Source: JABAAE01 sp905480545
GTDB lineage: Bacteria; Planctomycetota; Planctomycetia; Pirellulales; Pirellulaceae
Assembly (NCBI GenBank): GCA_943788025.1
Contig: CALSOR010000009.1
Coordinates: 217,149-281,148 of the forward strand
Reading direction: 5' to 3'
DNA length: 64,000 nt
The notes under the pieces are model-generated. The model ran no database searches. It worked only from the letters and a program-made list of their open reading frames with translations, and was not told where the DNA came from. Positions 1-9,877 of the stretch are shown piece after piece. Position 1 is the stretch's first letter. Every line of letters begins with the position of its first letter. Both the position numbers and the translations under genes were made by a program.

Positions 1-34
1 TCGACCAGATTCAAGCTTGTCTGGCGGCGCGGTC
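1..34 (+). repeat. dispersed hairpin element, copy 1
   Basis: The first 34 bases match positions 11867-11900 at most positions, including an identical 14-base start (tcgaccagattcaa) and a shared tctggcgg block. CCAGA and TCTGG are inverted and can pair around a 10-base loop. Both copies are followed within about 100 bases by the word cgtagaggt and then by a gene on the + strand. The element may extend left of the window. Its function is unknown: it could be a regulatory hairpin or a small dispersed repeat. Confidence 0.45.
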
Positions 35-339
35 AACTTAGTCGTTCTGCACGTAGAGGTTATGCCTGTAAACACCGGTCAGAAAGTGCAACGCTGATCG
101 ATCCCAAAGTAAAACCAAATTAGGTTCTCCAGTTAAGTTCATTCAATTGGCCAGTCTTAAGACAGGGCCGTCAATTGGCACCGATGAAGATCGATGCCTC
201 CTCAATTGGAGAACCACCCTTTAAACTTTGCAAGCTTTTATGTTTCAAACCTATCCATGCACGCAAAGCCGAAGTTACGCGTGCTTTTGAAATGGATGAA
301 TCGCATTCTTTGTTTGGTCTTAAGTATCGAGAGGTTTCA

Positions 340-981
340 ATGGCGAATCGCGTAATTGCAATTGGTGACATTCACGGCTGCTCTGTGGCATTTCGCCAAC
401 TTATTGATTTGATCCAGCCAGGAAACGACGACACGATTGTTACGTTGGGCGACTATATCAATCGTGGCCCGGATGGTCGTGGCGTAATCGACCAATTGAT
501 CGCTTTACGCGATCGATGCTCTCTCATTCCCCTGTTGGGGAACCACGAGCAGATGCTGTTAAGTAATCGCGATGCTCGGACAGAGATTCCCGGCCAACCG
601 CTGACGGATCCAGGCAATGGATTGGAACGGTTTCGCGATGAACACTTCTCCTTCCTTGAGACTTGCGAAATGTTCTTTGAGATCGATACACATTTCTTCG
701 TTCACGCAAATTACGCCCCAAAGAAGCAGCTTGCAGAACAAGATCCCTATACGATGTTATGGCTTTCTCTCGACACTCAGATGCCAAAACGCCATTTCAC
801 GCGCAAGACCGCCGTCGTTGGACATACGTCACAAAAAAGTGGTGAAATACTTGATCGAGGACACTTAAAATGCATCGATACCTACTGTTATGGCGGTGGT
901 TGGTTGACGGCGATGGAGGTCCGCACTGCACAGCAATGGCAGGTCGACCAAAATGGAATCCAACGCTCGATCGCCAATTAA
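340..981 (+). CDS. metallophosphatase (PPP-type serine/threonine protein phosphatase)
   Basis: 213-residue calcineurin-like phosphoesterase that would hydrolyse phosphoesters, as bis-tetraphosphatase or PrpA-like enzymes do. Visible metal-site motifs are GDIHG near residue 9, GDYINRGPDG, GNHE, a later FVHAN histidine and VVGHT near the C-terminus; this is the full PPP set in the usual order and at normal family length. The ATG at 340 is chosen because GAGG lies just upstream and the GDIHG strand then starts near residue 5. An open frame extends upstream to 175 but does not look conserved. No signal peptide is seen, so it is cytoplasmic. The exact substrate (phosphoprotein or Ap4A) cannot be told. 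Confidence 0.88.
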   Translation: MANRVIAIGDIHGCSVAFRQLIDLIQPGNDDTIVTLGDYINRGPDGRGVIDQLIALRDRCSLIPLLGNHEQMLLSNRDARTEIPGQPLTDPGNGLERFRDEHFSFLETCEMFFEIDTHFFVHANYAPKKQLAEQDPYTMLWLSLDTQMPKRHFTRKTAVVGHTSQKSGEILDRGHLKCIDTYCYGGGWLTAMEVRTAQQWQVDQNGIQRSIAN

Positions 982-1164
982 CCAGTTCGTGAGCCAGAAC
1001 GACTGGCAGCGGATCTGCAAATGGAATGACTGAGGCGGTCGCTCTGTCACGGCCCATGTTATTGGCTTCCTGAGTTGAACATGCGCAGTGCATGAACAAC
1101 GCATTGCTGGAGTACTCGTGACGCTCAGACTTGCTGCTCTTTTCATGATTTTCCTCTGGCCCAA

Positions 1165-1655
1165 ATAAAGGGTTTCGTCGCCACGGGTTTACGCAAGTGG
1201 GTCGCGTTCGGATTGATTCTGATATGCTTACGATCTTATTTTGCGTGGGAGAGTTTTGGGCCACCAGCGATTGATATCACGGTCTACAAGGACAGCTTTG
1301 ATTGAGAGTTTTGGAATTCCGACTACGCATCCGATTTTGCAGAGATGAATGAGGACGCAGAATGGGTTAAAATATCGTGATAAGTAAATTGCGGGTGACC
1401 AAGCGGGAAGTCTGCCTGGATTCCACATGCTGTTGCCTAAAGATACAACGAAAAAGAACTACTTGGCTGTCTTGAAACACTGTCCTTCTCGGTCGAGCAT
1501 CATCGGGACTTGGAGAAAAATACAACGATGTCGTTTAACATCGAATGGCTTGAAGGCAGTGATAGATCCTACGTTTAAGATTCCTGAGCACGATGAAGCC
1601 TCAATTGTTGTCAGGAACTCTGGCGGAATCATTGAAACGAAAGCCTCATTATGAT
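1165..1655 (+). pseudogene. decayed membrane-anchored protein of unknown family
   Basis: From about 1192 the + strand reads as a hydrophobic anchor (WVAFGLILICL) followed by a coding-like stretch (SFGPPAIDITVYKDSFD). It is cut by an in-frame TGA at 1303-1305 and then resumes as EFWNSDYASDFAEM. A second open piece at 1427-1654 in another frame (NYLAVLKHCPSRSSIIGTW) may be the C-terminal part. This looks like one small secreted or anchored protein with a stop and at least one frameshift. I do not recognise the family, and the boundaries are approximate. Confidence 0.35.
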
Positions 1656-1810
1656 GAGGTCGACGCAATACGAAAGATTGAATTTGCGGCATCGTGAGTG
1701 ACGAATAATCGTATAGCAATCCGTTGCAATTTCAGCGGTGGGCCACGCGGGTTTTGTAATCAGCCCTGTTCGCTGCCACCCGGTTTCCTTGTAAGTTGTC
1801 CTGTTTCACC

Positions 1811-2386
1811 ATGTTCAATATTGACGCCGCATTCATTGAAAGGCTTAAAGACGAAGGCTACGACGTTTGGACGATCTCTCAATGGGAACGCTGGCTTCAG
1901 TTGTTGCCTAAAATGGTTGACTCAGTCACTCGGCTACGCTCGGCATTTCGTGATGCCGAACTTGGTGACGGCGTCGGCCTCTTCGAAGCAAATGGACTTG
2001 ATGACTACGCAAGTGATGCCGAATTAGCAAGATTGCGTCAACTGGATGAACGATCGAGCTGGGAGAGCATCGACGCAAAATCGCTCAATCAATACTGCAG
2101 CGCCCCTTCATTCTTCGATCCCCAAGGGTTTGTTTTTCATCTTCCGGCATTTCTTATTGCGGAACTCAATGACAATCACGAATTCGGATTCATTGAACGA
2201 ATTATCGAAAAACGCCCACAAATTGGCAGCTGGATCGAATTGCTTACTCCACAGCAGGCTGATGCACTTGTCGTTGTACTTTTGCTGGTGAAACAGCACC
2301 CGGATTACTTTAATGACGCAAGGAAATTTGATCACGCTATTGCAAGGTTCGCGGTTATAGCCGCCACTGCAAGTAACGACAGGTGA
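1811..2386 (+). CDS. DUF6714-like hypothetical protein
   Basis: 191-residue soluble protein with no signal peptide. The central stretch FFDPQGFVFHLPAFLIAEL and the following helical segment with VVVLLLVKQ resemble the DUF6714 family, whose function is unknown. An in-frame TTG lies at 1796, but the ATG at 1811 (MFNIDAAFIE) is the likelier start; neither has a clear Shine-Dalgarno sequence. The gene stands alone, with decayed sequence on both sides. Confidence 0.65.
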   Translation: MFNIDAAFIERLKDEGYDVWTISQWERWLQLLPKMVDSVTRLRSAFRDAELGDGVGLFEANGLDDYASDAELARLRQLDERSSWESIDAKSLNQYCSAPSFFDPQGFVFHLPAFLIAELNDNHEFGFIERIIEKRPQIGSWIELLTPQQADALVVVLLLVKQHPDYFNDARKFDHAIARFAVIAATASNDR

Positions 2387-2406
2387 CATCTTCATGGCCC
2401 TCTCAG

Positions 2407-2757
2407 TCAAGTAGTACGTACCGGTTCCCAGGGTAAAAGTCCGAATTTTTTTGCAGCTTGTTTTGTGAGTCCTCTTTTGATTTCGGCCGTCGTGCTCCGC
2501 ACTTTTCGACTGCCGTTGACGCCGGTTGCGAGTCGCTCTTCGCAGAGATCACAAAGCCTGTGCTCGTTAAAAGTGCTTTCGCAGCCACAGGCAATGTTGT
2601 TTGGTTTGCTGTAGACGGGAGCGAGGCTCTCTAGAAGGGTGTGTGTGTATCGCGGATGTGAAAGTCATGATGCAGTTGTTTTTAGCTGAATCGACCACGC
2701 AGACGCACATCGTATTGACGTGTAGATCGATTCCGCAATAAGACTACTGCCGAGTTT
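2407..2757 (-). pseudogene. decayed cysteine-rich protein of unknown family
   Basis: Read on the - strand, about 80 codons ending at a TGA (2407-2409) look strongly coding: a Cys-x-Cys then Cys-x2-Cys pattern (ACGCESTFNEHRLCDLCEER) and a basic tail ending in FGLLPWEPVRTT. No start codon lies in this frame. The likely N-terminal part (VNTMCVCVVDSAKNNCIM) is in a different frame, and the two meet at an AC dinucleotide run near 2640-2650, so slippage there probably broke the gene. The Cys pairs suggest a zinc-binding module. Function is unknown. Confidence 0.35.
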
Positions 2758-2863
2758 AATATAGATTCATCTTGGTTCCCCTTGAGCTTGAAACAAAAGC
2801 TTTTCGAGCTGAAAAGGCTGAGCAGTGTGATCCGCTATCAGTCCGTTTTATCTTTGACGCACA

Positions 2864-2893
2864 CTGTCTTGACGCAGGCTGTCTTGACGAACA
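2864..2893. repeat. 15-bp tandem duplication
   Basis: CTGTCTTGACG recurs 15 bases apart (2864 and 2879), with a weaker third copy just upstream. It lies in a gap without an intact gene. Confidence 0.6.
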
Positions 2894-3083
2894 CCATAGG
2901 CTGGTTCCTGTTTAGACGCACTGGCTCCATACACGACGCCACGATAGGTATCAAAGCGATAAACTGGAGTTGCGACGCCGGGTGACTTTAAAATGTAAAA
3001 TTACTTGTCGCGACGTGGTGATCGTTGCCGTTTTGCCACTTGCGTAGGTGCCAATTACACTCTTGTTGAGACGATGATTGATG

Positions 3084-4157
3084 ATGAAGCGATACTGTTT
3101 TTTCTGCTGTTCAATGTTGGCATGGATAGTTCTTTGCTGGCAAGCCAATGTTTGGGTTTTTGCTCAGGAGTTCGCCCGCAATCAAGCCGCAGTGACGAAG
3201 GGGCCATTTAACACGGCAAGGTCTATTCATTCAAAACCGCAATTGCGGGAGGTCATCGTTAGTTACGCTCAGGTGAACAGCAAACTGCAGCTCTATCGCG
3301 TCAAGGAAGATGGATCTTTCAGGCGTAGGATCACGGACGGAAAATATGACTGCATGATGCCAGCCTGGTCACCAAATGGTAAGCAGGTTGTGTACGTGCG
3401 ACACAGCAAGGAAGGTCTAAGCCTCTGGCTTTGCGATCCCGACGGAAAAACACACAAGCCGCTCACGCAGTCAGGGAACAATCGTGTCCCTTCGTGGCTG
3501 CCCGATTCGAAGCATGTAGTATGGATGGCCTCCAGGCCGGACAGCGGTGCTGAGGATCCGGCAGTCAACAGTCAAATACGCATCATGAACACGGAGACGA
3601 TGGAGTCACGGCGGCTGTTCAGTAATGCTCAACAGAGAAAATTTAGCAACGCGATGCCCGTCGTCTCGCCACGCGGTAAGAAGGTTGCTTTTGTTTCGAA
3701 TCGAGGCGGTGTCAGCAGAATCTGGCTGAGTAATCTCGACGGAAGCGATGCAAGGCCTATTTCGCCCGTCCAGTCGGAAAAGGACGAAGCCCTGGATTTG
3801 CCCATCGAACAGAAAGTGCCAGCCTGGTCGCCTGATGGCAAATGGATAGCCCACTGGGAAGGCGTCGAGATGACACGCATGAGCCGCTTCACGGGTATTC
3901 AAGATCCGAAAAGAGACCAGTTCATTGCGGCAACTTTTCATGTCTGGGTTGTTGGGCGTGACGGGAAAGGCAAGCGAAAAGTAGGTAGTGGCGACGACCC
4001 CAATTGGTCGCCGGATGGGTTTGTTACTCGTTCCTTTCCTGACCCCAAAAGAGGCGGAGCCAATGTGATGATCGAAGGCAATAGCAATTGGCGAGAATTG
4101 CGGATTCTTCCAAGGGGGACCACCCGCTATGGTCGGTTTACATGGAAGCCCTTATAA
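3084..4157 (+). CDS. secreted TolB-like beta-propeller protein
   Basis: 357 residues with an N-terminal signal peptide (MKRYCFFCCSMLAWIVLCW). At least five PD40/WD40-like blades follow with the repeating signature SPxGKxVxxV: PAWSPNGKQVVYV, PSWLPDSKHVVWM, PVVSPRGKKVAFV, PAWSPDGKWIAHW and a last NWSPDG. This is the TolB-type propeller used for protein-protein contact in the periplasm; no enzymatic residues are evident. TTG and ATG codons directly precede 3084; the third codon of the run is chosen, with GAG about 13 bases upstream. The gene appears to be a single transcription unit. Confidence 0.75.
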   Translation: MKRYCFFCCSMLAWIVLCWQANVWVFAQEFARNQAAVTKGPFNTARSIHSKPQLREVIVSYAQVNSKLQLYRVKEDGSFRRRITDGKYDCMMPAWSPNGKQVVYVRHSKEGLSLWLCDPDGKTHKPLTQSGNNRVPSWLPDSKHVVWMASRPDSGAEDPAVNSQIRIMNTETMESRRLFSNAQQRKFSNAMPVVSPRGKKVAFVSNRGGVSRIWLSNLDGSDARPISPVQSEKDEALDLPIEQKVPAWSPDGKWIAHWEGVEMTRMSRFTGIQDPKRDQFIAATFHVWVVGRDGKGKRKVGSGDDPNWSPDGFVTRSFPDPKRGGANVMIEGNSNWRELRILPRGTTRYGRFTWKPL

Positions 4158-4316
4158 GATTGCGGAAGTGGTGTAAAGTTTCATTGGCTTAATGCATTAC
4201 AGAGCCAATTAGCAAGTCAATACAGTGAACCCTGGTTGGATCGTTGTCATGCTTAGAATTGAGGCAGTTTTCAAGTCGCATGTCTAAATCAAGTTGACTC
4301 TTTGGGCAGCTAAATG

Positions 4317-4484
4317 TTAATCTTTTTTAGCCCAACTGATTCCTGTTGCGACAAGAACTAACCCGATGATCCCCAGTACGGGAAGCGTTTCGCCACGTGT
4401 AAAATACAGAGTTGCATTAATTAGGATCAGAACGAAGCCTACAAGGGTCATCACAGTCCCGTTGGTTTTTTTGTTTGCATTCAT
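4317..4484 (-). CDS. small two-helix membrane protein
   Basis: 55 residues. A short basic N-terminus (MNANKKTNG) is followed by two hydrophobic segments (TVMTLVGFVLILINATLYF and VLGIIGLVLVATGISW) and a charged AKKD tail. This is a typical small inner-membrane protein of unknown role. The ATG at 4484 is preferred over an upstream one because the extra 12 residues do not look conserved. It is oriented away from the neighbouring genes. Confidence 0.5.
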   Translation of the reverse strand: MNANKKTNGTVMTLVGFVLILINATLYFTRGETLPVLGIIGLVLVATGISWAKKD

Positions 4485-4881
4485 TGCGTTATTATGGATT
4501 GGATCCAGGTAGTTTGGCAATCGAATTCATCGATTTCGGATCATTCTCGATTCATGTTCGAACTGCGTAGTCTTATACGCAATCAAGCGTGCAGAGACTA
4601 CGCTTCATTGGTTTATGGCTCCGATGCTGCCCTCGACTTGATTCGTTGGGTTAGAACACGGACAATATGGTACTGACGCATATTATTTTGCGTTAATGAA
4701 CGCTGGAAACAAAAGATAACAGATCGGTGCATTTGATTCGAGAAGCTCCTACGAGTGGTAAAAAGAACGTCTGGTAAATTTGCGTTTGCGTAGTCCCGGT
4801 CAACGGTTGCGTAATCCCTGCGAATTTACCGATTCCCGTCCATTGTTGCCGATTGAATTAAAAGAACACTCGAGGGGAGCA

Positions 4882-5646
4882 ATGCGAAAACCATTTGTCC
4901 ACGGTGTTGGTGGTGTTCTCAGCACCGATATTGCCGTGCCTGATTATGAACGTGAACTCGATTTCTATTCGAAAATCCTCACGACGGGAGATACCCCGTT
5001 CTGGCGTGATGATCTGATGAGCAACATGGGGATACCGGTTATCGGCCTGGGCGTTCGCACTCCTGAGTACAACTCGTTGCCGTTGCAGTGGATGCCCCAC
5101 TTCCAAGTTGATGACGTTGCCCATAGCGTTGCATGTGCGATTGACATGGGGGGCAAAGAACTTTGGCATTCCAAAACCGATGATGGGCAAAGCCAATGGG
5201 CTGTTCTTTCTGACCAGGTGGGAGCTGCCTTTGGCGTTATTCCAGTCGTGCCTGGCGATTCAGGCTCCACTGAGCAGAATGGACGCATCGGCTGGATCTC
5301 CTGGCTTTCATTGGCCGTTCCAGACGCTTTGTCGAGTCAGGCCTTCTATCAGCGCGTGGTGGGATGGACCGCCACGTCCATTGAAACATTTGCCAGCGAA
5401 GGGGGAGTTGTAAAATTTGAGATGCAGATGGATAACAAGACGGGCGTAGCGGAAATTAGCCAATTTAGCATTGAAGAAAACTATGTCCCATCGGTTTGGC
5501 TGATTCACTTACCCGTCGGCGATCTTGCCGAAAGTCTTCGACGCGTTAGTGATGGGGGGGGTGAAATTGTTAAGGAATTCGCCGAGGCAGGCTACGCTGT
5601 TGTCCGCGATCCAGTTGGCGTCTATCTGGCACTGCAGGCCGGCTAG
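4882..5646 (+). CDS. two-domain VOC family protein
   Basis: 254 residues made of two vicinal-oxygen-chelate modules. The first opens with VLSTDIAVPDYERELDFYSKIL and the second (about residues 135-254) with WLSLAVPDALSSQAFYQRVVGW. Each has the beta-alpha-beta-beta-beta pattern of glyoxalase/bleomycin-resistance proteins. Tandem single-chain VOC proteins are common as lyases or binding proteins; the substrate cannot be inferred. The start at 4882 is supported by a GAGGGGAGC Shine-Dalgarno sequence; the frame is open further upstream but without a ribosome site. Confidence 0.85.
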   Translation: MRKPFVHGVGGVLSTDIAVPDYERELDFYSKILTTGDTPFWRDDLMSNMGIPVIGLGVRTPEYNSLPLQWMPHFQVDDVAHSVACAIDMGGKELWHSKTDDGQSQWAVLSDQVGAAFGVIPVVPGDSGSTEQNGRIGWISWLSLAVPDALSSQAFYQRVVGWTATSIETFASEGGVVKFEMQMDNKTGVAEISQFSIEENYVPSVWLIHLPVGDLAESLRRVSDGGGEIVKEFAEAGYAVVRDPVGVYLALQAG

Positions 5647-5846
5647 TGGCGGACCACGGAATAACAAGTAGATGCACGGAATTATCGAGGCCGGACTGGT
5701 GCGAGCTTTTGAAGCTTAGGTCTATCATTCCGGCTTGATTACCGCCATCTATGGCTGGCAAAGCATATACATGGTGGCCAATTCTTGGCGAGCCACGCAA
5801 TACGGCGATTAACTTCACACATTAACTTCCCTGAACAACACGTAGT

Positions 5847-7320
5847 ATGAGATCAAATACGCTTTTCGTCTTCATCGTGATGTTTTATTAAGCTTGTTCT
5901 TTGAATGCGCAATCACCCCAAGCAGATGGCACGCAGCAAGACAAGGAAATTGCGTTCATCAGGGTCGAATTTGAAGTCAACGGAGCCTTGAAGTCAGAGT
6001 TGATCAACAGCATCCGAGACGAACATCTTCGCGTGAAAGCAATTTCGGCATACGAGTACGCACTTCCAATTGTCGTTGTTGAGCAATGGTAGCAAGGGTT
6101 TTTGCAGGACGCGGATTACGGAGACTGGCTGATCTACCCTGCCTGAGAAATAAAGAAACCGATCATCACTGCAAACACCACGCCCCCTACGTTGTTACGT
6201 TTTTGGATCTCGCAAAATCAACTATTATCTTGAAGTTCCCGCCGGACCCATTGGCGGATTGGTTATTGATAATTACCAGGCACCACAATCGGATCTTGGC
6301 GAGGTTGGTCCGGACAAAGGAAAAGGCGGGAATTATTTGCTCGTCAGCCCCGAGGCTGATGTTCTGATTGACCATGTTGCCGACGACGTCATAACGTCCA
6401 TAAGCAACCTTGTGTTTGTGGGCACGCGAATTATTAGCTTAAAGGGCGAAGAGTGCAACAAGAGCCTGACGGCTCATCGTGTGTGCAAGGTCGGAAGCAA
6501 CCGGAAGAAACAGAAATTTATTCCCGCATCACGCAAGTCCCAACGGTTGGGCATTCAGTCGCGCGGTCTGGAATTCTGGGAGGGCCTGAATCGAGTCCCT
6601 CAGAGTGAACCCGTTGTTAACCGCCACCGGTTTATCTTGACTCGGTTGAGAGGAACGGGAATTGAAAAGGGAAGGCCTTTCAAGCCCGATGATCGGCAAA
6701 AAAAGATATTGCTTAACGCAGAAACTATGGGCAACGCGATTGCCATGGTGGATACTTTCAGCAGGGAATCATTCAAGGAGAGGCATTGGCCGGATCGCAA
6801 CCGGCTGTGAATCCTGAACTTGGAGCATCTCAATCAACATCATCCGAACTATTATGCAGTGATGGAGATTGCATCGTATACGTACGAAGCGATCACGACC
6901 TCTAAGGGAATGGTTCTCTGTAATGTTGGAAGTGGGGCAAAGTACTTGGGTGCGTACCGCGACAACGACGGCAACTGGCTTGACGGAAAGAATCGGTACG
7001 ATATCGTAGTTCCCGAAGATTCTCCTGCGATTAATTCTGGTCAATCACCGTTTACGACAATGATACGCGATGCATCACTCAGAACACCCAGGGAAAATCG
7101 GGCATCAGTTCGGCTGGGGCGAACCTCAAGATCGAGTCGGATGGTAGTGCCAAGATCTATGTCGGCGGCAAAGCACCCTCCGGCTATGAGAACAACTGGA
7201 TTGAATCAAATCCTGACAGGGGATTTTCGACTATCCTCGGCTGTATGGCCCGCTAGAAAACTACTATGACAAGTCGTGGAAAATGCCAAATGTAAAAAAG
7301 TCAACGGATTGCGCTGGTAG
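5847..7320 (+). pseudogene. DUF1254/DUF1214 family protein, heavily disrupted
   Basis: All three + frames together spell a DUF1254-DUF1214 protein. The signal peptide MRSNTLFVFIVMFY is cut by TAA at 5889-5891, and further stops follow VVVEQW and YGDWLIYPA. Recognisable family blocks continue in shifting frames: YVVTFLDLAKS, QSDLGEVGPDKGKGG, GLEFWEGLNRVPQSEPVVNR, KGRPFKPDDRQKKILLNAE, AITTSKGMV, KYLGAYRDNDGNWLDG and the DUF1214 end RLYGPLENYYDKSWKMPNV with stop at 7318-7320. At least three stops and several frameshifts, one at a CCCCC run near 6180, make it non-functional. Intact members are exported proteins of unknown enzymatic role. Confidence 0.9.
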
Positions 7321-7432
7321 TGACGGCCGGATATCCATGCATTGGAGTTGCGAAGTCGGACGTATTCAAAATTGATTATCACTCGTTGTGGCTCGTTCAT
7401 CGTGGAAGTTACCTCTCAACAACGGATAAAAC

Positions 7433-8665
7433 ATGTTGCGAATTCTAATTGTGGCAATACTGATTGCGGTCGGTTCGATATCTTTCGGCCAAGAACCAGC
7501 CGACACTAATTATGACGAAACAAAAGTTCCCTTTTATGAGCTTCCTAGCATCCTGGTTGACAGTTCCGGGAAACGAGTCGGACGAGATGATTGGGAATTG
7601 TACCGTCGCACAGAGGTGCAGCGACTGTTTGAAAATTCGGTATATGGAAGAACACCCAATCGAAAGTTGGCGGTTCGGTACGAAGTAATTGACAACGACC
7701 GCAAGGCTCTCGACGGGCGTGCAACACGGAAACAGATTGCCGCCTTCTTTGGCGAAGATGAATACCGGCTTGACATCTTGTTGTACATTCCTAACGCACC
7801 TCAAAAGCCGGTTGCGGGCTTTGTCGGGTTAAATTTTATCGGCAATCATTCGGTTCATTCAGATCCGGCACTGATCAAACGCAAAGGCAAGGAGAAGGAC
7901 CGGGGGGCCAATGCAAGTCGCTGGCAAGTGGAAATGCTCATCGACCACGGTTATGCACTTGCGACCGTTCATCGCGACCAGATTGACCCCGACAACTACC
8001 GCAATGACTTCACCGATGGTATTCACCCGTTGTTCTACGGTGATGGTCAAACAAAGCCTGAACCGACGGAGTGGGGCTCAATTGGAGCATGGGCATGGGG
8101 ATTGTCGCGAGTTCTTGATTATTTGGAAACGGACAGACGGGTGGATGCGACTCGAATCGCAGTGATTGGTCATTCTAGGCTCGGCAAGACAGCACTTTGG
8201 GCTGGTGCACAGGACACACGATTCGCATTGGTGGTAAGTAACAACTCCGGTTGCGGCGGAGCGGCACTGTATCGGCGATGTTATGGCGAACGGCTTCACC
8301 ACATGATCAAACCGGTCGGCTATTGGTTCTGTACCAACCATCACCAGTATCGGCAGAGAGAACACGACCTGCCTGTTGATCAACACATGTTGATGGCATT
8401 GGTTGCGCCCCGGCCACTTTACGTTGCCAGTGCAACTGAGGATCGTTGGGCTGATCCCAAGGGCGAGTTTCTTGCAGCGAAACACGCAGGTTCGGTTTAT
8501 GAAATTTTTGACAAACCGAATCTCTCGGGGCACGACATGCCCGATCCGGATCAGCCGATTCATACGACGATTGGTTATCACCTCAGGACGGGAAAACATG
8601 ACGTGACAGCTTATGACTGGCAGCAATATATACTGTTTGCAGACCGGAACTTGCGGAGCAAATGA
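7433..8665 (+). CDS. CE15-type glucuronoyl esterase / acetylxylan esterase-like hydrolase
   Basis: 410 residues with a signal peptide (MLRILIVAILIAVGSISFG). The alpha/beta-hydrolase core carries the CE15 nucleophile motif GHSRLGK with Ser248. An acidic residue follows in SATEDRW (Asp337), and the catalytic His is probably in the GKHDV motif (His389), ahead of the YDW typical of the family. CE15 enzymes cleave ester links between glucuronoyl groups of xylan and lignin; bacterial members vary in substrate. Length and motif spacing fit the bacterial branch. It would act in the periplasm or outside the cell, in line with polymer degradation by other genes in the window. Confidence 0.82.
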   Translation: MLRILIVAILIAVGSISFGQEPADTNYDETKVPFYELPSILVDSSGKRVGRDDWELYRRTEVQRLFENSVYGRTPNRKLAVRYEVIDNDRKALDGRATRKQIAAFFGEDEYRLDILLYIPNAPQKPVAGFVGLNFIGNHSVHSDPALIKRKGKEKDRGANASRWQVEMLIDHGYALATVHRDQIDPDNYRNDFTDGIHPLFYGDGQTKPEPTEWGSIGAWAWGLSRVLDYLETDRRVDATRIAVIGHSRLGKTALWAGAQDTRFALVVSNNSGCGGAALYRRCYGERLHHMIKPVGYWFCTNHHQYRQREHDLPVDQHMLMALVAPRPLYVASATEDRWADPKGEFLAAKHAGSVYEIFDKPNLSGHDMPDPDQPIHTTIGYHLRTGKHDVTAYDWQQYILFADRNLRSK

Positions 8666-8802
8666 GCTGACCCGGTCCGGTGCCCCGGTTGGAAGCGGAT
8701 GGCGGGACAACAAAATAATGCACCTGATTTGTGATCGGGGTACAATCTGGATTTAACGATGTTCGGCGCGAACTGGTGAACCCTGACGACTATGGGGCAA
8801 AA

Positions 8803-9702
8803 ATGAAATGGCGAAAAATCCGTAAATGGTTTGCGATCGTTAACGTTGTGCTGCTGGTGGTATTCTTTAGCGTTGCCTGGTGGGTTGGCGGCTCTCTCGT
8901 CTCTCCAGCGCGGCGATCAGTCGGTGTGCCACTGGTCGGCTTGCCGGTTGAATCAATCACCTTGACTTCGGAATCCGGCACGAAGCTTGCCGCATGGTTC
9001 ATCCCGTCCGAAGCCGCAACCGCCACCGTGATCTTGCTGCATCCCATTAGAGGTAATCGTCGCACCATGTTGGGACGGGCGAACCTGCTGCGAGAAGCGG
9101 GATACTCATTGTTTTTGGTCGATTTTCAGGCACATGGAGAATCAGCGGGTGACCAAATCACTGCAGGATATCGCGAGCGCCACGATGTTACATCGTCCGT
9201 TAAATTTGTCCGTTCAAGGAATCCGGATCATAGAATCGCGATCGTCGGATGGTCGCTCGGTGGTGCTGCAGCGTTGCTGGCGACACCGCTTGATATCGAT
9301 GCATTGGTACTGGAATCGGTGTATCCCACGGTCTCCCAGGCGGTTCACAATCGCATTTCTAAGCGATTCGGCCCACTTCACCATGTTTTCGCTCCCGCAT
9401 TGCTCATGCAATTTAAGCCACGTCTTGGTATCTCGCCTTCACAACTTCGGCCAATCGATTACGTCGCAGATGTTGGTTGTCCCGTGTTAATCGTTGGCGG
9501 TGATTGCGATCGTCACACAACATTGGACGAAACCAAACGGCTGTACGACGCTGCTCAATATCCCAAAAAGCTTGTCGTGTTCAACGGTGCCGCACATACT
9601 GACTTGTTGAAGCACGATCGTCTAAAATATCAGGCTGATGTGGCTGGCTTTCTGGAGGCTCATTTGCGGCCCGCTCATGTGGAAAGTCAACCCGGAAAAT
9701 AG
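8803..9702 (+). CDS. membrane-anchored alpha/beta hydrolase
   Basis: 299 residues. An N-terminal membrane helix (about 9-30) is followed by an alpha/beta-hydrolase fold with the complete triad: Ser151 in GWSLGG, Asp236 in GGDCD and His265 in GAAHTD. An oxyanion-side HPIRGNR block precedes the nucleophile. This fits the BEM46/YqkD-like group anchored at the membrane with the active site outside; the substrate is unknown. ATG 8803 is chosen because GGGG lies just upstream and the anchor then begins at the N-terminus; the frame is open upstream to 8731. Confidence 0.8.
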   Translation: MKWRKIRKWFAIVNVVLLVVFFSVAWWVGGSLVSPARRSVGVPLVGLPVESITLTSESGTKLAAWFIPSEAATATVILLHPIRGNRRTMLGRANLLREAGYSLFLVDFQAHGESAGDQITAGYRERHDVTSSVKFVRSRNPDHRIAIVGWSLGGAAALLATPLDIDALVLESVYPTVSQAVHNRISKRFGPLHHVFAPALLMQFKPRLGISPSQLRPIDYVADVGCPVLIVGGDCDRHTTLDETKRLYDAAQYPKKLVVFNGAAHTDLLKHDRLKYQADVAGFLEAHLRPAHVESQPGK

Positions 9703-9877
9703 TCCATATAACAATGTTATGCACTAAATTTCGGCTTGCGTGTGGATTGGGATCGGGTGATCATTGGCGATGGTCGGCGAAATTGGGATTTCCGCGTGAG
9801 AGCATCGCATTCAAATTCGTTTAACCAAAGTTAGGTCATCGGTGAACATTAAAAACTTCGTAGTCAGACTGAGGCCA

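Noticed and set aside
6259..6810. 184-codon open frame that could be called as a separate gene
   Set aside because: It is one fragment of the DUF1254/DUF1214 pseudogene; neighbouring fragments complete the same family in other frames.
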